From an uncultured Burkholderiaceae bacterium (GTDB lineage: Bacteria; Pseudomonadota; Gammaproteobacteria; Burkholderiales; Burkholderiaceae): 33,232 nt of DNA. The DNA is taken from NCBI GenBank assembly GCA_937862905.1, contig CALMCL010000190.1, forward strand, positions 1-33,232. Reading direction: 5' to 3'. The position numbers were made by a program, and so were the translations under genes. Shown here one piece after another: positions 1 to 8,279 of the stretch; position 1 is the stretch's first letter, and each line of letters begins with the position of its first letter. Under the pieces are notes generated by a model. It had not been told where the DNA came from and did not search any database. It saw only the letters and a program-made list of their open reading frames with translations.

Positions 1-2
1 AC

Positions 3-326
3 TCACTTGGCCTTTTTCAATCTACGAAAATTGCTATTCGTACTTTAATTAACGCAGGCATGTTGAGCCAACTGGGCTTGGGTGACCAAGTGAATTCTTG
101 GATCGGTACTGGCGAAAATCAACCCGTCACAGCCGATCAAATTCAAAGCTCTTTGGGTCAAAATGGCACATTGACACAGATCGCTCAACAAGCGGGTGTG
201 TCTGAACAAGAAGCAGCAGGCGGTTTAGCTGATTTATTGCCAGGCTTGATCAACAAATTGACCCCCAACGGCAAAATCGATGCGAACGACATCGGCTCCG
301 TATTGGGTCAATTGTTGGGCAAATAA
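3..326 (+). CDS. DUF937 / YidB-family protein, 5' end outside window
   Basis: The frame is open from the left edge through to a TAA at 324-326. An ATG at 60 exists, but the residues read upstream of it (ending RTLINAG before MLSQLGLGDQV) fit the hydrophobic Gly-rich segment that precedes the GLGDQVNSWIGTGENQPV core in YidB/DUF937 proteins, so I infer that the gene begins outside the window. Visible family signatures are the GLGD-NSWIGTGENQPV stretch, a helical QIAQQAGVSEQEA segment and the terminal LLPGLINKLTPNGKI region, which match the E. coli YidB pattern (SLLAEQLPKIIDALSPQGEV). The biochemical function of the family is unknown. It is the only gene at this end on the plus strand and converges with kup; a strong terminator follows 48 bases downstream. 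Confidence 0.8.
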   Translation, partial: SLGLFQSTKIAIRTLINAGMLSQLGLGDQVNSWIGTGENQPVTADQIQSSLGQNGTLTQIAQQAGVSEQEAAGGLADLLPGLINKLTPNGKIDANDIGSVLGQLLGK

Positions 327-373
327 TTTGTCCCACAAGGGATAGATGCAGTAGAAGCACATTCACAACAACG

Positions 374-410
374 CCAAAAGGGCTGCTTTTTAAGCAGCCC
401 TTTTGGTTTG
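374..410 (+). terminator. Rho-independent terminator after the DUF937 gene
   Basis: A perfect 13-bp stem (374-386 pairing with 394-406) encloses a 7-base loop and is followed by a T-rich tract TTTGTTTG-like run starting inside the stem end. It lies 48 bases after the stop of the plus-strand gene. It could also stop transcripts arriving from kup on the other strand. Confidence 0.85.
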
Positions 411-545
411 CCCATCACATGACTCTGGGTTATGCTGTTAGTAAAAACCGCAAATAATCCGTTTGCTTGATTGATGGGCTTGCTTGGGTTTGATCAGTTT
501 CGATTTTGTGCGCTCTTCCCCCTCAAAACCTCTGTTTTTTCAACA

Positions 546-573
546 AACGCAAAGTAGGGTTTTACTCTGCGTT
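546..573 (-). terminator. Hairpin just downstream of kup, possible terminator
   Basis: An 11-bp stem with one G-U pair (546-556 with 563-573) and a 6-base loop lies 13 bases beyond the kup stop codon. On the minus strand it is not followed by a clear U-tract, so it may be a 3'-end stabilising hairpin rather than a classical terminator. Between it and the hairpin at 374-410 (411-545) I see nothing else. Confidence 0.45.
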
Positions 574-585
574 CAACAACAATGA

Positions 586-2451
586 TCATAAAGACACTTG
601 AGTCCCCAGTTCAACCACACGATTGGGTGGCAGGTTAAATGATGAGGCCACACTTTCAGCTTGGCGAAACATGCCCGAAAACACAGCAAATCGCCATCGA
701 TTCAAACCACCCAAACCATCCGCCAATGTTGACCGTGCGAGAAAATATGTCGTATCCATCGGATCCATTTTTAAATTTGGATGTTCTAGTTGACTCAGTG
801 CGGCAGCAACATCGGTTTCTTCACGGAAACCAAAATGAACGCTGATGTTGAACACATTGAAAGCGATATCCTCCACCTGCAATCGATGGCTTTCATCAAT
901 GTACGGAACATTTGGACTGGTGACATTGAGAAAAACCACCTGTTCATGCATGACCTTGTAATGTTTCAAATTATGAAACAATGCACTCGGCACCAAAGTT
1001 AAGTCCGAAGTGAGATAAACAGCCGTACCAGACACGCGCGGCACATCGGCAAAAGAGCTGTTCAAAAACACATCCATCGGGATGTTAATGGCACGACGCT
1101 GCTCATCAATCAATTGAGAACCTTTGCGCCAAACCGTCAGCAACACATAAATCCCTGAACCAATCACCAAAGGCAGCCAACCGCCACTCTCCACCTTGGT
1201 GAGATTTGAAGACAAGAACAACACTTCAAAAATTGCAAAAATACCCAATGCAAATAAAAGCACCCCTTTATATCGACTGCGGGTGTGCACCACAATAAAG
1301 GTCAGCAAAACCGTGGTGATCATCATCGTACCAGACACGGCGATGCCGTAAGCTGCCGCCAAAGCACTGGAGGAACCAAAACCCAACACCAATGCAATCA
1401 CTGCGGCCAACATCACCCAGTTAATGCTCGGCACATAAATTTGTCCCTTTTCAAAATCTGAAGTGTGCATGATGTTCAATCGCGGCAGAAATTTTAAACG
1501 CGCCGCTTGCAACGTCATCGAATAAGCCCCTGCAATCGTCGCTTGCGATGCAATCACCGTTGCAAAAGTCGCCAAGAGCACCAGCCCCGCCAGCACCGCT
1601 CCAGGAGCCAACATGTAAAATGGATTGCTCACCGCCTCTGGTGTGCGCAAAACCAATGCACCTTGACCAAAGTAGTTGAGTAAAAGTGAGGGCCAAACCA
1701 AGCCATACCACGCCATACGAATTACACGGGCCCCAAAATGCCCCATGTCCGCATACAGCGCCTCACCACCCGTTAAACCAAGAAACACCGCCGCGAGTAA
1801 TATAAACGCCAGTTTGGGTTCATGGATGGCAAACTGCACAGCATACATTGGGTTGATCGCGTGCAACACCACAGGGGTTTGAATGATGCTGTGTATGCCC
1901 ATGACAGCCAACGACACAAACCAAACTACCATGATGGGGCCAAAGAACAAACCACCAATTTTTTGTGTGCCATACCGCTGCACCAAAAACAAGCCAAATA
2001 AAATCACGATGGTTAACGGCACAATCACCGCCTCCAAACCACTGGTCAGCACCCCCACCCCTTCAACGGCCGATAAAACAGACACTGCGGGAGTTAAAAA
2101 TGAGTCTGCATAAAAAAGAGCGGCGGCAAAAATCCCGGCGCCGACCAGCCAACTCGAGCGGATATTTTTCCCCTCTGCGAGTCTTTGTGCCAAAGCAGTC
2201 AAAGCCAACACACCGCCCTCGCCCTCATTATCAAATCGAATCACCACCCACACGTATTTGATCGCGACAATCAAAAACAAAGCCCAGAAAAAAGCCGATA
2301 AAGTCGCCAACACATTGGCCTCCGTCAAAGGCATGCCATGAGCAAATGCTTCTTTAAAGGCATACAATGGGCTGGTGCCAATGTCACCGTAAACCACGCC
2401 CAATGCGGCGAGTGCCAAAGCACCTTGTTTTTGTTTTGTATGTGAAGACAC
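586..2451 (-). CDS. kup: Kup potassium uptake permease
   Basis: KUP/HAK/KT-family K+ importer of the inner membrane, normally a proton-coupled symporter with 12 membrane segments and a cytoplasmic C-terminal domain. At 621 residues it is the usual length. The family signature GVVYGDIGTSPLYA lies at residues 18-31, GGEALYADMGHFG marks the middle membrane region, and the soluble tail begins after about residue 440. The start is GTG (MSSHTK), chosen because an AGGAG sits 5 bases upstream; the overlapping ATG two bases upstream is in another frame. It is last in a same-strand series kdpD-kdpE-kup, 165-168 bases behind kdpE, and that gap contains palindromes that could serve as a separate promoter/operator. 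The context suggests control by the neighbouring KdpDE-like pair, which is inference. Confidence 0.95.
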   Translation of the reverse strand: MSSHTKQKQGALALAALGVVYGDIGTSPLYAFKEAFAHGMPLTEANVLATLSAFFWALFLIVAIKYVWVVIRFDNEGEGGVLALTALAQRLAEGKNIRSSWLVGAGIFAAALFYADSFLTPAVSVLSAVEGVGVLTSGLEAVIVPLTIVILFGLFLVQRYGTQKIGGLFFGPIMVVWFVSLAVMGIHSIIQTPVVLHAINPMYAVQFAIHEPKLAFILLAAVFLGLTGGEALYADMGHFGARVIRMAWYGLVWPSLLLNYFGQGALVLRTPEAVSNPFYMLAPGAVLAGLVLLATFATVIASQATIAGAYSMTLQAARLKFLPRLNIMHTSDFEKGQIYVPSINWVMLAAVIALVLGFGSSSALAAAYGIAVSGTMMITTVLLTFIVVHTRSRYKGVLLFALGIFAIFEVLFLSSNLTKVESGGWLPLVIGSGIYVLLTVWRKGSQLIDEQRRAINIPMDVFLNSSFADVPRVSGTAVYLTSDLTLVPSALFHNLKHYKVMHEQVVFLNVTSPNVPYIDESHRLQVEDIAFNVFNISVHFGFREETDVAAALSQLEHPNLKMDPMDTTYFLARSTLADGLGGLNRWRFAVFSGMFRQAESVASSFNLPPNRVVELGTQVSL

Positions 2452-2486
2452 ATCAACTCCTGTCTGTTATCGCGATCATTGCAAAC

Positions 2487-2502
2487 AATTAAATGTTTAA
2501 TT
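2487..2502. promoter_or_regulatory. AT-rich palindrome upstream of kup
   Basis: A 16-base inverted repeat (7-bp arms AATTAAA/TTTAATT around TG) lies 36 bases upstream of the kup start, in the kdpE-kup gap. An 8-base palindrome ATCGCGAT is at 2469-2476, and a second inverted repeat GCCCAT-GT-ATGGGC is at 2550-2563. No good -35/-10 pair was found. The sites may be operators or mRNA hairpins; this is inference from position and symmetry. Confidence 0.35.
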
Positions 2503-2616
2503 CGCGGGTTGTGTTTTTTCTTAAGAAGAAAGAATCAAGGGAAGTTCAAGCCCATGTATGGGCTGTATTTCTTTATGTTGTGGAGCTCCTGAAAAAAACT
2601 CAGATCGTCCCACACC

Positions 2617-3312
2617 TCACTCAACAAAACGGTATCCCAGCCCCGTTTCGGTCATGAAATATTTGGGTTGCGCAGGATCAACCTCCAATTTTTTTCTCAA
2701 GTGCCCGACATACACTCGCAAATAATGCGTGTGCTCACTGCTCGCCCCACCCCAAACGGCTTGCAACAACTGCCGATGGGTCAGCACCCGCCCCTTGTGT
2801 GCTAAAAAGAAGCACAACAATTGATACTCAATCGCAGTCAAATGCACCAGCTCCCCCGACCGCATGACGGTGCGCAAACCTCGATTGACTGTGATGTTAG
2901 AAAAATGAACGACAGGATCGTCTTCTTGTCCAGCCTCACTTGTCGATCGACGCATCAGCGCACGGATGCGTGCCAGCAACTCACCAATCGAAAAGGGCTT
3001 GGTCAAGTAATCATCGGCTCCCGCATCCAATACTTTGATTTTTTCATGCTCATCGGCGCGAGCGGATAGAATTAAAATAGGCAAAGGCGACCACGTGCGC
3101 ACGGTCTGAACAAAAGTTAAACCATCACCATCAGGCAATCCCAAATCCAAAATGACCGCATCGGGTTTGTCCTCGACCATTAAACGGAGTCCATCACGCA
3201 AAGTACTCGCTGTCAACAAGGTGAAGTTTGCGCCCACGAGTGCGTCACGGACAAAGCGCACAATGTCGCGTTCATCCTCAATCAACAAAATTTTTGTGCT
3301 CTCCATATTCAT
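2617..3312 (-). CDS. kdpE: KdpE-like response regulator (OmpR family)
   Basis: DNA-binding response regulator. From the chosen start it has 231 residues: receiver domain about 6-122 with phospho-acceptor Asp56 in LDLGLPDGDG, the acidic pair EDE near 12-14, and Lys105 in LTKPF; winged-helix domain about 133-231. Several stretches match E. coli KdpE closely (LDLGLPDGDG, DAGADDYL-KPF-IGEL, HYLR-Y-GHLR-KLE, TETG-GYRF). The longest frame starts with GTG at 3321 overlapping the kdpD stop; I prefer ATG at 3312, which has a GGGG tract 8 bases upstream; a further ATG lies at 3306. Adjacent to kdpD and upstream of kup, with no kdpFABC operon anywhere in the window, so its target may be kup. Confidence 0.9.
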   Translation of the reverse strand: MNMESTKILLIEDERDIVRFVRDALVGANFTLLTASTLRDGLRLMVEDKPDAVILDLGLPDGDGLTFVQTVRTWSPLPILILSARADEHEKIKVLDAGADDYLTKPFSIGELLARIRALMRRSTSEAGQEDDPVVHFSNITVNRGLRTVMRSGELVHLTAIEYQLLCFFLAHKGRVLTHRQLLQAVWGGASSEHTHYLRVYVGHLRKKLEVDPAQPKYFMTETGLGYRFVE

Positions 3313-3314
3313 AT

Positions 3315-4835
3315 TCAACACCCCTCATCAATGATGTTTACCTCAGGCGGTGTCCCGATGGGCAGTGAAAAACACATGCGCACCCCATCCTGTAAATTTT
3401 CAGCCCAAATGTGCCCACCGTGTGCTTCAACAATACTGCGGCAAATGGACAAACCAATACCCGTGCCGTGAACACTCGACTCCACTTGCCCGCGTTCAAA
3501 AAGTTTGAAAATTGTTTTTAACTGCGCCTCTGGAATCGCATCCCCTTGATTGTCAACACTGACGTGCACATCATCGCCCACCTCACGCGCATGAATATGG
3601 AAAGGGCTGTCATTTTGTGGACTGTATTTACTTGCATTTTCAAGCAAGTTACAAAAAACCCGTTCAAGCAACACCGCATCAACATTCAATAAAGGGAGGT
3701 CTTCGGGTAGATTCACCACCACACCATGAGGTTGAATCGCAGAGGACAGCAATTGAATACTGGCGCCGATGACCTCCTCTATGGGGAGCCACTCTCGACG
3801 CAACACCAATGCACCCGCTTGAAATTTTGCCATTTCCAACAGGTTGCAGACCATCGTATTGAGTTGCATCACTTGTCCACACAAAGCATCTGCGGTATTC
3901 AAAACCACTTGAGGCAAAGGTGGCTCAATGAAATGTAAACCATCCGCCATGCCATACAATGCCGTCAATGGTGTGCGAATGTCGTGTGACAAGGCAGATA
4001 AAATCGAACTGCGCAGGCGTTCATTGCTCATTTTCAATTGCGCATGTTGCGCCACATCAACAAAATGCAAACGCTCAATGGACGCCGACACAATTGAAGC
4101 CACAGCTTCAAGCATGGCACGATGATTCAACAACTGATCAGCAGATGAGGCCAAAGTACGCGCCACCAAGACACCTCGAACACGTGTAGAACCTTGCAGC
4201 GGAAGGTATGTCGAACTGTGATCACCATCGTTGTGATAACCCATTTCCTTGATGAGACCATCATCAAAGGTGGTGTGTGCCATCAATACTTCAACCGGGC
4301 TCAAATCAAGTCCACCTTGAACATGTAAGCACTCTTTTGGGTCAGGTAAAACCAGCGCGGACTCCAACTGCAAAGTATTTTTTAAAAAATGCGTGGTTGA
4401 ATCCAACACCTGCTCCACAGACAAACTGCTGGACAGCGATTTTGCCAGTTCGTACAACGCATGAGACTGCATCGCCAACACCTGCGCATCATCCGCACGT
4501 TCACGCAAATGCAGGGTCAACGAACTAATGGACAAAGCCACCACCAACATCACTGCAAAAGTAAGAAGGTATTGCACATCAGACACGGAAAATGAAAATC
4601 GAGGTTCAACAAAAAACAAGTCGAATAAAGCCACACTACAAAATGCCGCCGTCATCCCAGCAGCCCGCCCCAGTTTGGCCGACAGCCACACCACCACCAA
4701 CAAAAACAACATGACAATGTTCGTCTCCGCCAGCACATGCCTAAGTGGTGTCACCAATAAGGTCGTTATGATGCAGGCCGCAACGGATAACGCAACATTG
4801 CGTGCGGTGAGCATGTGATGATCAATGACAGGCAT
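3315..4835 (-). CDS. kdpD: Short KdpD-like sensor histidine kinase
   Basis: Membrane sensor kinase of 506 residues matching only the C-terminal half of classical KdpD (about 890 residues in E. coli). Four membrane segments (DUF4118 type, about 13-108) come first, then a GAF-like region (about 125-255), the phospho-acceptor His284 in ALSHDIRTPLTALYG, an N-box ENASKYSP, a variant G1 box NQGDAIP and a normal G2 box GTGIGLSI. The N-terminal KdpD and Usp domains are absent, and the 153 bases upstream contain no remnant of them. The longest frame starts at a TTG (4847); ATG at 4835 is better because GGAG lies 6 bases upstream. The 3' end overlaps or abuts kdpE. All catalytic boxes are present and the frame is intact, so I read it as a functional short form, not a pseudogene. 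Confidence 0.85.
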   Translation of the reverse strand: MPVIDHHMLTARNVALSVAACIITTLLVTPLRHVLAETNIVMLFLLVVVWLSAKLGRAAGMTAAFCSVALFDLFFVEPRFSFSVSDVQYLLTFAVMLVVALSISSLTLHLRERADDAQVLAMQSHALYELAKSLSSSLSVEQVLDSTTHFLKNTLQLESALVLPDPKECLHVQGGLDLSPVEVLMAHTTFDDGLIKEMGYHNDGDHSSTYLPLQGSTRVRGVLVARTLASSADQLLNHRAMLEAVASIVSASIERLHFVDVAQHAQLKMSNERLRSSILSALSHDIRTPLTALYGMADGLHFIEPPLPQVVLNTADALCGQVMQLNTMVCNLLEMAKFQAGALVLRREWLPIEEVIGASIQLLSSAIQPHGVVVNLPEDLPLLNVDAVLLERVFCNLLENASKYSPQNDSPFHIHAREVGDDVHVSVDNQGDAIPEAQLKTIFKLFERGQVESSVHGTGIGLSICRSIVEAHGGHIWAENLQDGVRMCFSLPIGTPPEVNIIDEGC

Positions 4836-4872
4836 GACGCTCTCCAAAAGTAAAAAGATTAGGAAATTATTT

Positions 4873-4939
4873 TGGCAGCATACGTATAAAAATGGTGTAA
4901 AAAAATGGCAGCATATGACATTTTTTTACACCATTTTTA
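4873..4939. repeat. Perfect 21-bp inverted repeat plus 10-bp direct repeat upstream of kdpD
   Basis: Arms 4887-4907 and 4919-4939 are perfectly complementary over 21 bp, with an 11-base loop. The 10-mer TGGCAGCATA occurs at 4873-4882 and again at 4906-4915, 33 bp apart (about three helical turns), the second copy sitting at the arm/loop junction. The element lies between the oxyR stop (4989) and the kdpD start (4835). It could end the recG-oxyR transcript (A-tract, stem, T-tract on both strands) or be an operator for kdpDE-kup. Confidence 0.75.
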
Positions 4940-4988
4940 AACACCAGAAACAGAGAATCGTTTTAAAGAGTCGCTTTGCGATGGGCCA

Positions 4989-5918
4989 TCACGCCTGAGA
5001 CAGCACATGCACATCCATCAAACCACACGTACGAATGGTTTGCGCCAAAGCCTCACACGCCTCAGCCCGAGAATAATGTTTGCGCCACACCAAGACCACA
5101 CGGCGGGCGGGTGCGGGTTGATCAAAGGGAATGTATTTCAATGGGTCGTTGCTGCTCTTTGCTGGCACGGCCAAAGCAGGCAAAACCGTGATGCCCAAGC
5201 CACTTGCCGCCATGTGGCGCAAAGTTTCCAACGATGTGCCTTCAAAGGCTTTTTGCATGCCATCCTGCTCAATGCGGAACGTTTGCGCGCGCGGTGTGGC
5301 TTGCAGCACTTGTTCGCGAAAACAATGCCCCACGCCCAACACCAGCAAGGCCTCTTCGCTGAGCGCGTCACTGCCAATGCTTTTTTGCTTTGCCAGCGGG
5401 TGTTTTTTTGACACCGCCACATAAAATGATTCATCGTACAGCGCCGCAATGCTCAAACCGACGTCATTCACAGGCAATGCGACAATGGCGGCATCCAAAG
5501 TGCCTTGCTTGACCCGTTCAAGTAAGATATGGGTGTAGTTTTCTTGCACAATCAAAGGCATGGCCGCGTGTTCACGCATCATTTGAGGCATGAGCTGCGG
5601 CAGTAAATACGGTGCAATGCTGTAAATAATGCCCACCTTTAGCGCACCAATGGTGGGGTCTTGGCCTTGCTTAACCAACTCTTTGAGTGCAGCCACTTGA
5701 TTCAAAATAATGTGCGCCTGTGCCACCACGCGCTCACCCAAAACCGTGGTGTGCACATCTTGCATGCTGCGTTCAAACAGTGCAGCACCGAGCTCTTGCT
5801 CCAGTTTTTTAATTGCCACCGACAAAGTGGGCTGACTGACAAACGCCGCTTGTGCCGCGCGACCAAAATGTTTTTCACGAGCCAATGCGACGACGTAACG
5901 CAATTCAGTGAGGGTCAT
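4989..5918 (-). CDS. oxyR: OxyR-type LysR regulator with Cys199 but no Cys208
   Basis: LysR-family hydrogen-peroxide-responsive activator; 309 residues against 305 in E. coli. The N-terminal winged helix covers about 1-60 (FGRAAQAAFVSQPTLSVAIKKLE) and the effector domain 90-300. The peroxidatic cysteine is at exactly residue 199 in GVGHCFREQ, with His198 and Thr129 also conserved. The resolving cysteine position 208 is Thr (codon ACA); remaining cysteines are only Cys288 and Cys298 near the C-terminus. The open frame runs to 5963, but ATG at 5918 gives the standard MTLTELRYVV start with AAGGA upstream. It follows recG by 60 bases on the same strand, an arrangement that fits the known recG/oxyR linkage in several proteobacteria. 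The missing resolving cysteine is odd for a classical disulfide switch. Confidence 0.9.
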   Translation of the reverse strand: MTLTELRYVVALAREKHFGRAAQAAFVSQPTLSVAIKKLEQELGAALFERSMQDVHTTVLGERVVAQAHIILNQVAALKELVKQGQDPTIGALKVGIIYSIAPYLLPQLMPQMMREHAAMPLIVQENYTHILLERVKQGTLDAAIVALPVNDVGLSIAALYDESFYVAVSKKHPLAKQKSIGSDALSEEALLVLGVGHCFREQVLQATPRAQTFRIEQDGMQKAFEGTSLETLRHMAASGLGITVLPALAVPAKSSNDPLKYIPFDQPAPARRVVLVWRKHYSRAEACEALAQTIRTCGLMDVHVLSQA

Positions 5919-5978
5919 GTGGATGTTCCTTACAAAGTGTTCAAGTCGATGGCAGCCAACCACCCAAGTGTCAATGGC

Positions 5979-8084
5979 TTAACCGGCCAAATAATGCTCT
6001 CGTTGTGCCAACCAACGTTGTAAATGTGCGTCCGCGGCCTCGGGATTGTGTTCAAGCAACCACGCAGCTGCATCACGTGCCAACTCAAGCAACTCAAGGT
6101 CTTTTTCAATGTCGGCAAAGCGCAGCAAAGGCAAGCCCGATTGACGCGTCCCTAAAAACTCACCCGCCCCACGCAACAGCAGATCTTGTCGTGCCACCTC
6201 AAAGCCATCGGTGGTTTCATACATGGTTTTCAAACGTGATTTGGCTGTGGCCGACAATGGCCGCTCATACAATAAAATGCACGTGCTTTGCGTTGCACCA
6301 CGTCCAACACGCCCGCGCAACTGGTGCAGCTGTGCCAAACCAAAACGTTCTGCATGCTCAACCACCATCACCGAGGCGTTCGCCACATCCACACCCACTT
6401 CAATCACGGTGGTCGCCACCAGCACATCCAATTCGTGTGAGACAAAGGCCTGCATGACTGCGCGTTTCTCTGCTGCGCTCAAACGCCCATGCACGAGACC
6501 AATTCGCACATCAGGCAACATCGCCGCCAAAGTGGCGTGGGTGTCGATCGCGGTTTGCAGCTCCAAAGTTTCCGACTCTTCGATCAATGGGCAGACCCAA
6601 TACACTTGCCGTCCCAACGCCACATCGCGCGCCACTTTATCAACCACATCGCCGCGTCGCACTTGATCGATCAACTTGGTGATGATCGGCGTCCGATTCG
6701 GTGGCAGTTCATCAATCACCGCCACATCCAAATCGGCAAAATACGACAGCGCCAAAGTTCGGGGAATCGGCGTGGCGCTCATCATCAGCTGGTGCGGCGC
6801 ATGCTCACCCTGTTGAACATCTGTTTTTTCGACTGCGCGTGCCAACATGCTCACGCTGTCACGCATTTTGTGACGCAACGCAAGCCGTTGCATCACACCA
6901 AAACGATGCTGTTCATCGATCACCGCCAAACCCAAGTTATAAAACTGCACCGCCTCTTGAATCAACGCATGCGTACCGACCACAACATGGGCTCGGTGCT
7001 CGCGAATGGCATCATAGGTTGCCAGTTTATCCTTTTTTTTCACACTGGACGCAAGCCACACCACATGCACACCCAGCGGTTCAAACCAACCGTGCAATTT
7101 TTCAAACAGCTGCTCAGCCAAGATTTCTGTCGGTGCCATCACCGCCGCCTGCAACCCCGCCGACACACACTGTGCACATGCCAGCCCCGCCACCACTGTT
7201 TTACCAGACCCCACATCGCCTTGCAACAATCGGTGCATCGGCACACCACACGTCACATCATGCGCAATCAACGCCCATGCCCGCTGCTGCGCACCCGTCA
7301 AAGCAAACGGCAACTGTGCCACAAAACGATCAAACACATCGTTCTGCGCCAATAACGGTGGTGCATGTTCAGTTGCACGCTTCAACTTGGCCTTGGTCAA
7401 TGATATTTGTTGCGCCAACAACTCTTCGAACTTAATCCGTGACCACGCAGGATGATCGCGTTCGGTCAATGCCGAAGGGTTCACATCCGGTGGCGGTGCA
7501 TGCAGCAAGCGCACCGCTTCGTTCAGCGTTGGCCAATCCTCAGACAAAATCTGTTTTGGCAAAATTTCAGGCAAGCTGACCTCAGCCATCGCCTTTGCCA
7601 TCAATTTGCGCAACGCCCCTTGTGACAAGCCTTCTGTGGTTGGATACACAGGCGACAAATGCTCGGACAACGGGGTTTCTTCACGCACCGCCTGAAAACG
7701 CGGATGCACCATCTCCATGCCATGATGCCCCATCCTCGGCTCACCCTGCACACGCACCAATGCCCCCTCTTTCAATGTCGCTGTCGTGTTTGGATAAAAA
7801 TTCAAAAACCGCAAGACCAACGTGTCTTCCGCTGCATCCATGGTCGTCACCAGCAATGACCGTCGCCCACGAAATTGCACCGATTGCGCCACCACCGTCA
7901 CCTGCACTTGAGCAAACACCCCCAAACGCACATCCGCCACAGGCGTGATGTGCGTCTCATCCTCATAACGCAAGGGAATGTGTAAAAGAACATCTTGATC
8001 CGTGCGCACACCAAGCTTGTCAAGCTTCTCGGCAAGCTTGGTGGTGATTTTAAGAGAAGGGGAAAAAGATTGAAGTTGGGTCAC
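5979..8084 (-). CDS. recG: ATP-dependent DNA helicase RecG
   Basis: Helicase that drives fork regression and branch migration at stalled replication forks. At 701 residues it is full length (693 in E. coli). Order: N-terminal wedge/OB domain (about 1-200), helicase domain 1 with Walker A GDVGSGKT and Walker B-like IDEQHRFGV, then domain 2 with SATPIPRTLA, TTVIEVGVDVANA and the QLRGRVGRG motif, and the C-terminal TRQSGLPLLRFADI element. The start is GTG (MTQLQSF); no upstream in-frame ATG exists before a stop and no strong Shine-Dalgarno is seen. ubiA is upstream (195-base gap) and oxyR downstream on the same strand. Confidence 0.95.
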   Translation of the reverse strand: MTQLQSFSPSLKITTKLAEKLDKLGVRTDQDVLLHIPLRYEDETHITPVADVRLGVFAQVQVTVVAQSVQFRGRRSLLVTTMDAAEDTLVLRFLNFYPNTTATLKEGALVRVQGEPRMGHHGMEMVHPRFQAVREETPLSEHLSPVYPTTEGLSQGALRKLMAKAMAEVSLPEILPKQILSEDWPTLNEAVRLLHAPPPDVNPSALTERDHPAWSRIKFEELLAQQISLTKAKLKRATEHAPPLLAQNDVFDRFVAQLPFALTGAQQRAWALIAHDVTCGVPMHRLLQGDVGSGKTVVAGLACAQCVSAGLQAAVMAPTEILAEQLFEKLHGWFEPLGVHVVWLASSVKKKDKLATYDAIREHRAHVVVGTHALIQEAVQFYNLGLAVIDEQHRFGVMQRLALRHKMRDSVSMLARAVEKTDVQQGEHAPHQLMMSATPIPRTLALSYFADLDVAVIDELPPNRTPIITKLIDQVRRGDVVDKVARDVALGRQVYWVCPLIEESETLELQTAIDTHATLAAMLPDVRIGLVHGRLSAAEKRAVMQAFVSHELDVLVATTVIEVGVDVANASVMVVEHAERFGLAQLHQLRGRVGRGATQSTCILLYERPLSATAKSRLKTMYETTDGFEVARQDLLLRGAGEFLGTRQSGLPLLRFADIEKDLELLELARDAAAWLLEHNPEAADAHLQRWLAQREHYLAG

Positions 8085-8279
8085 GGATGGGACTTTTAAT
8101 GATTGGTTTTTTTGACTGAGCTCTTGGTTGAACTATTGGTCGAGTTCTTGATTTTATTTTTAATGGATTTCTGATCATTGATAGTTTACAACAATCAATC
8201 CTTACATTGTCGCTCACCAACGGCTGTTGATGTCTTTCGCAATCAATAGGCAAATCCATGTGGTATGCGCACAGTCACG

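Noticed and set aside
639..1002. Two small plus-strand frames inside the 3' part of kup
   Set aside because: Antisense to a conserved coding region and without recognizable content or ribosome sites.
3510..3600. Degenerate G1 box (NQGDAIP) as loss of ATP binding in KdpD
   Set aside because: An NxGxxIP variant of this box occurs in active histidine kinases such as the CusS type, and the G2 box is normal.
3315..4835. kdpD as a truncated pseudogene
   Set aside because: The frame is intact, has a proper ATG and Shine-Dalgarno, retains the kinase boxes, and no N-terminal fragment lies upstream.
4887..4939. The inverted repeat as a transposon end or CRISPR repeat
   Set aside because: There is only one copy, no transposase, no target duplication and no spacer pattern.
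6489..7435. Long plus-strand open frames (up to 288 codons) inside recG
   Set aside because: They lie antisense to a fully conserved RecG, have His/Arg/Thr-rich compositions without domains, and no ribosome site; they are shadows of codon bias.
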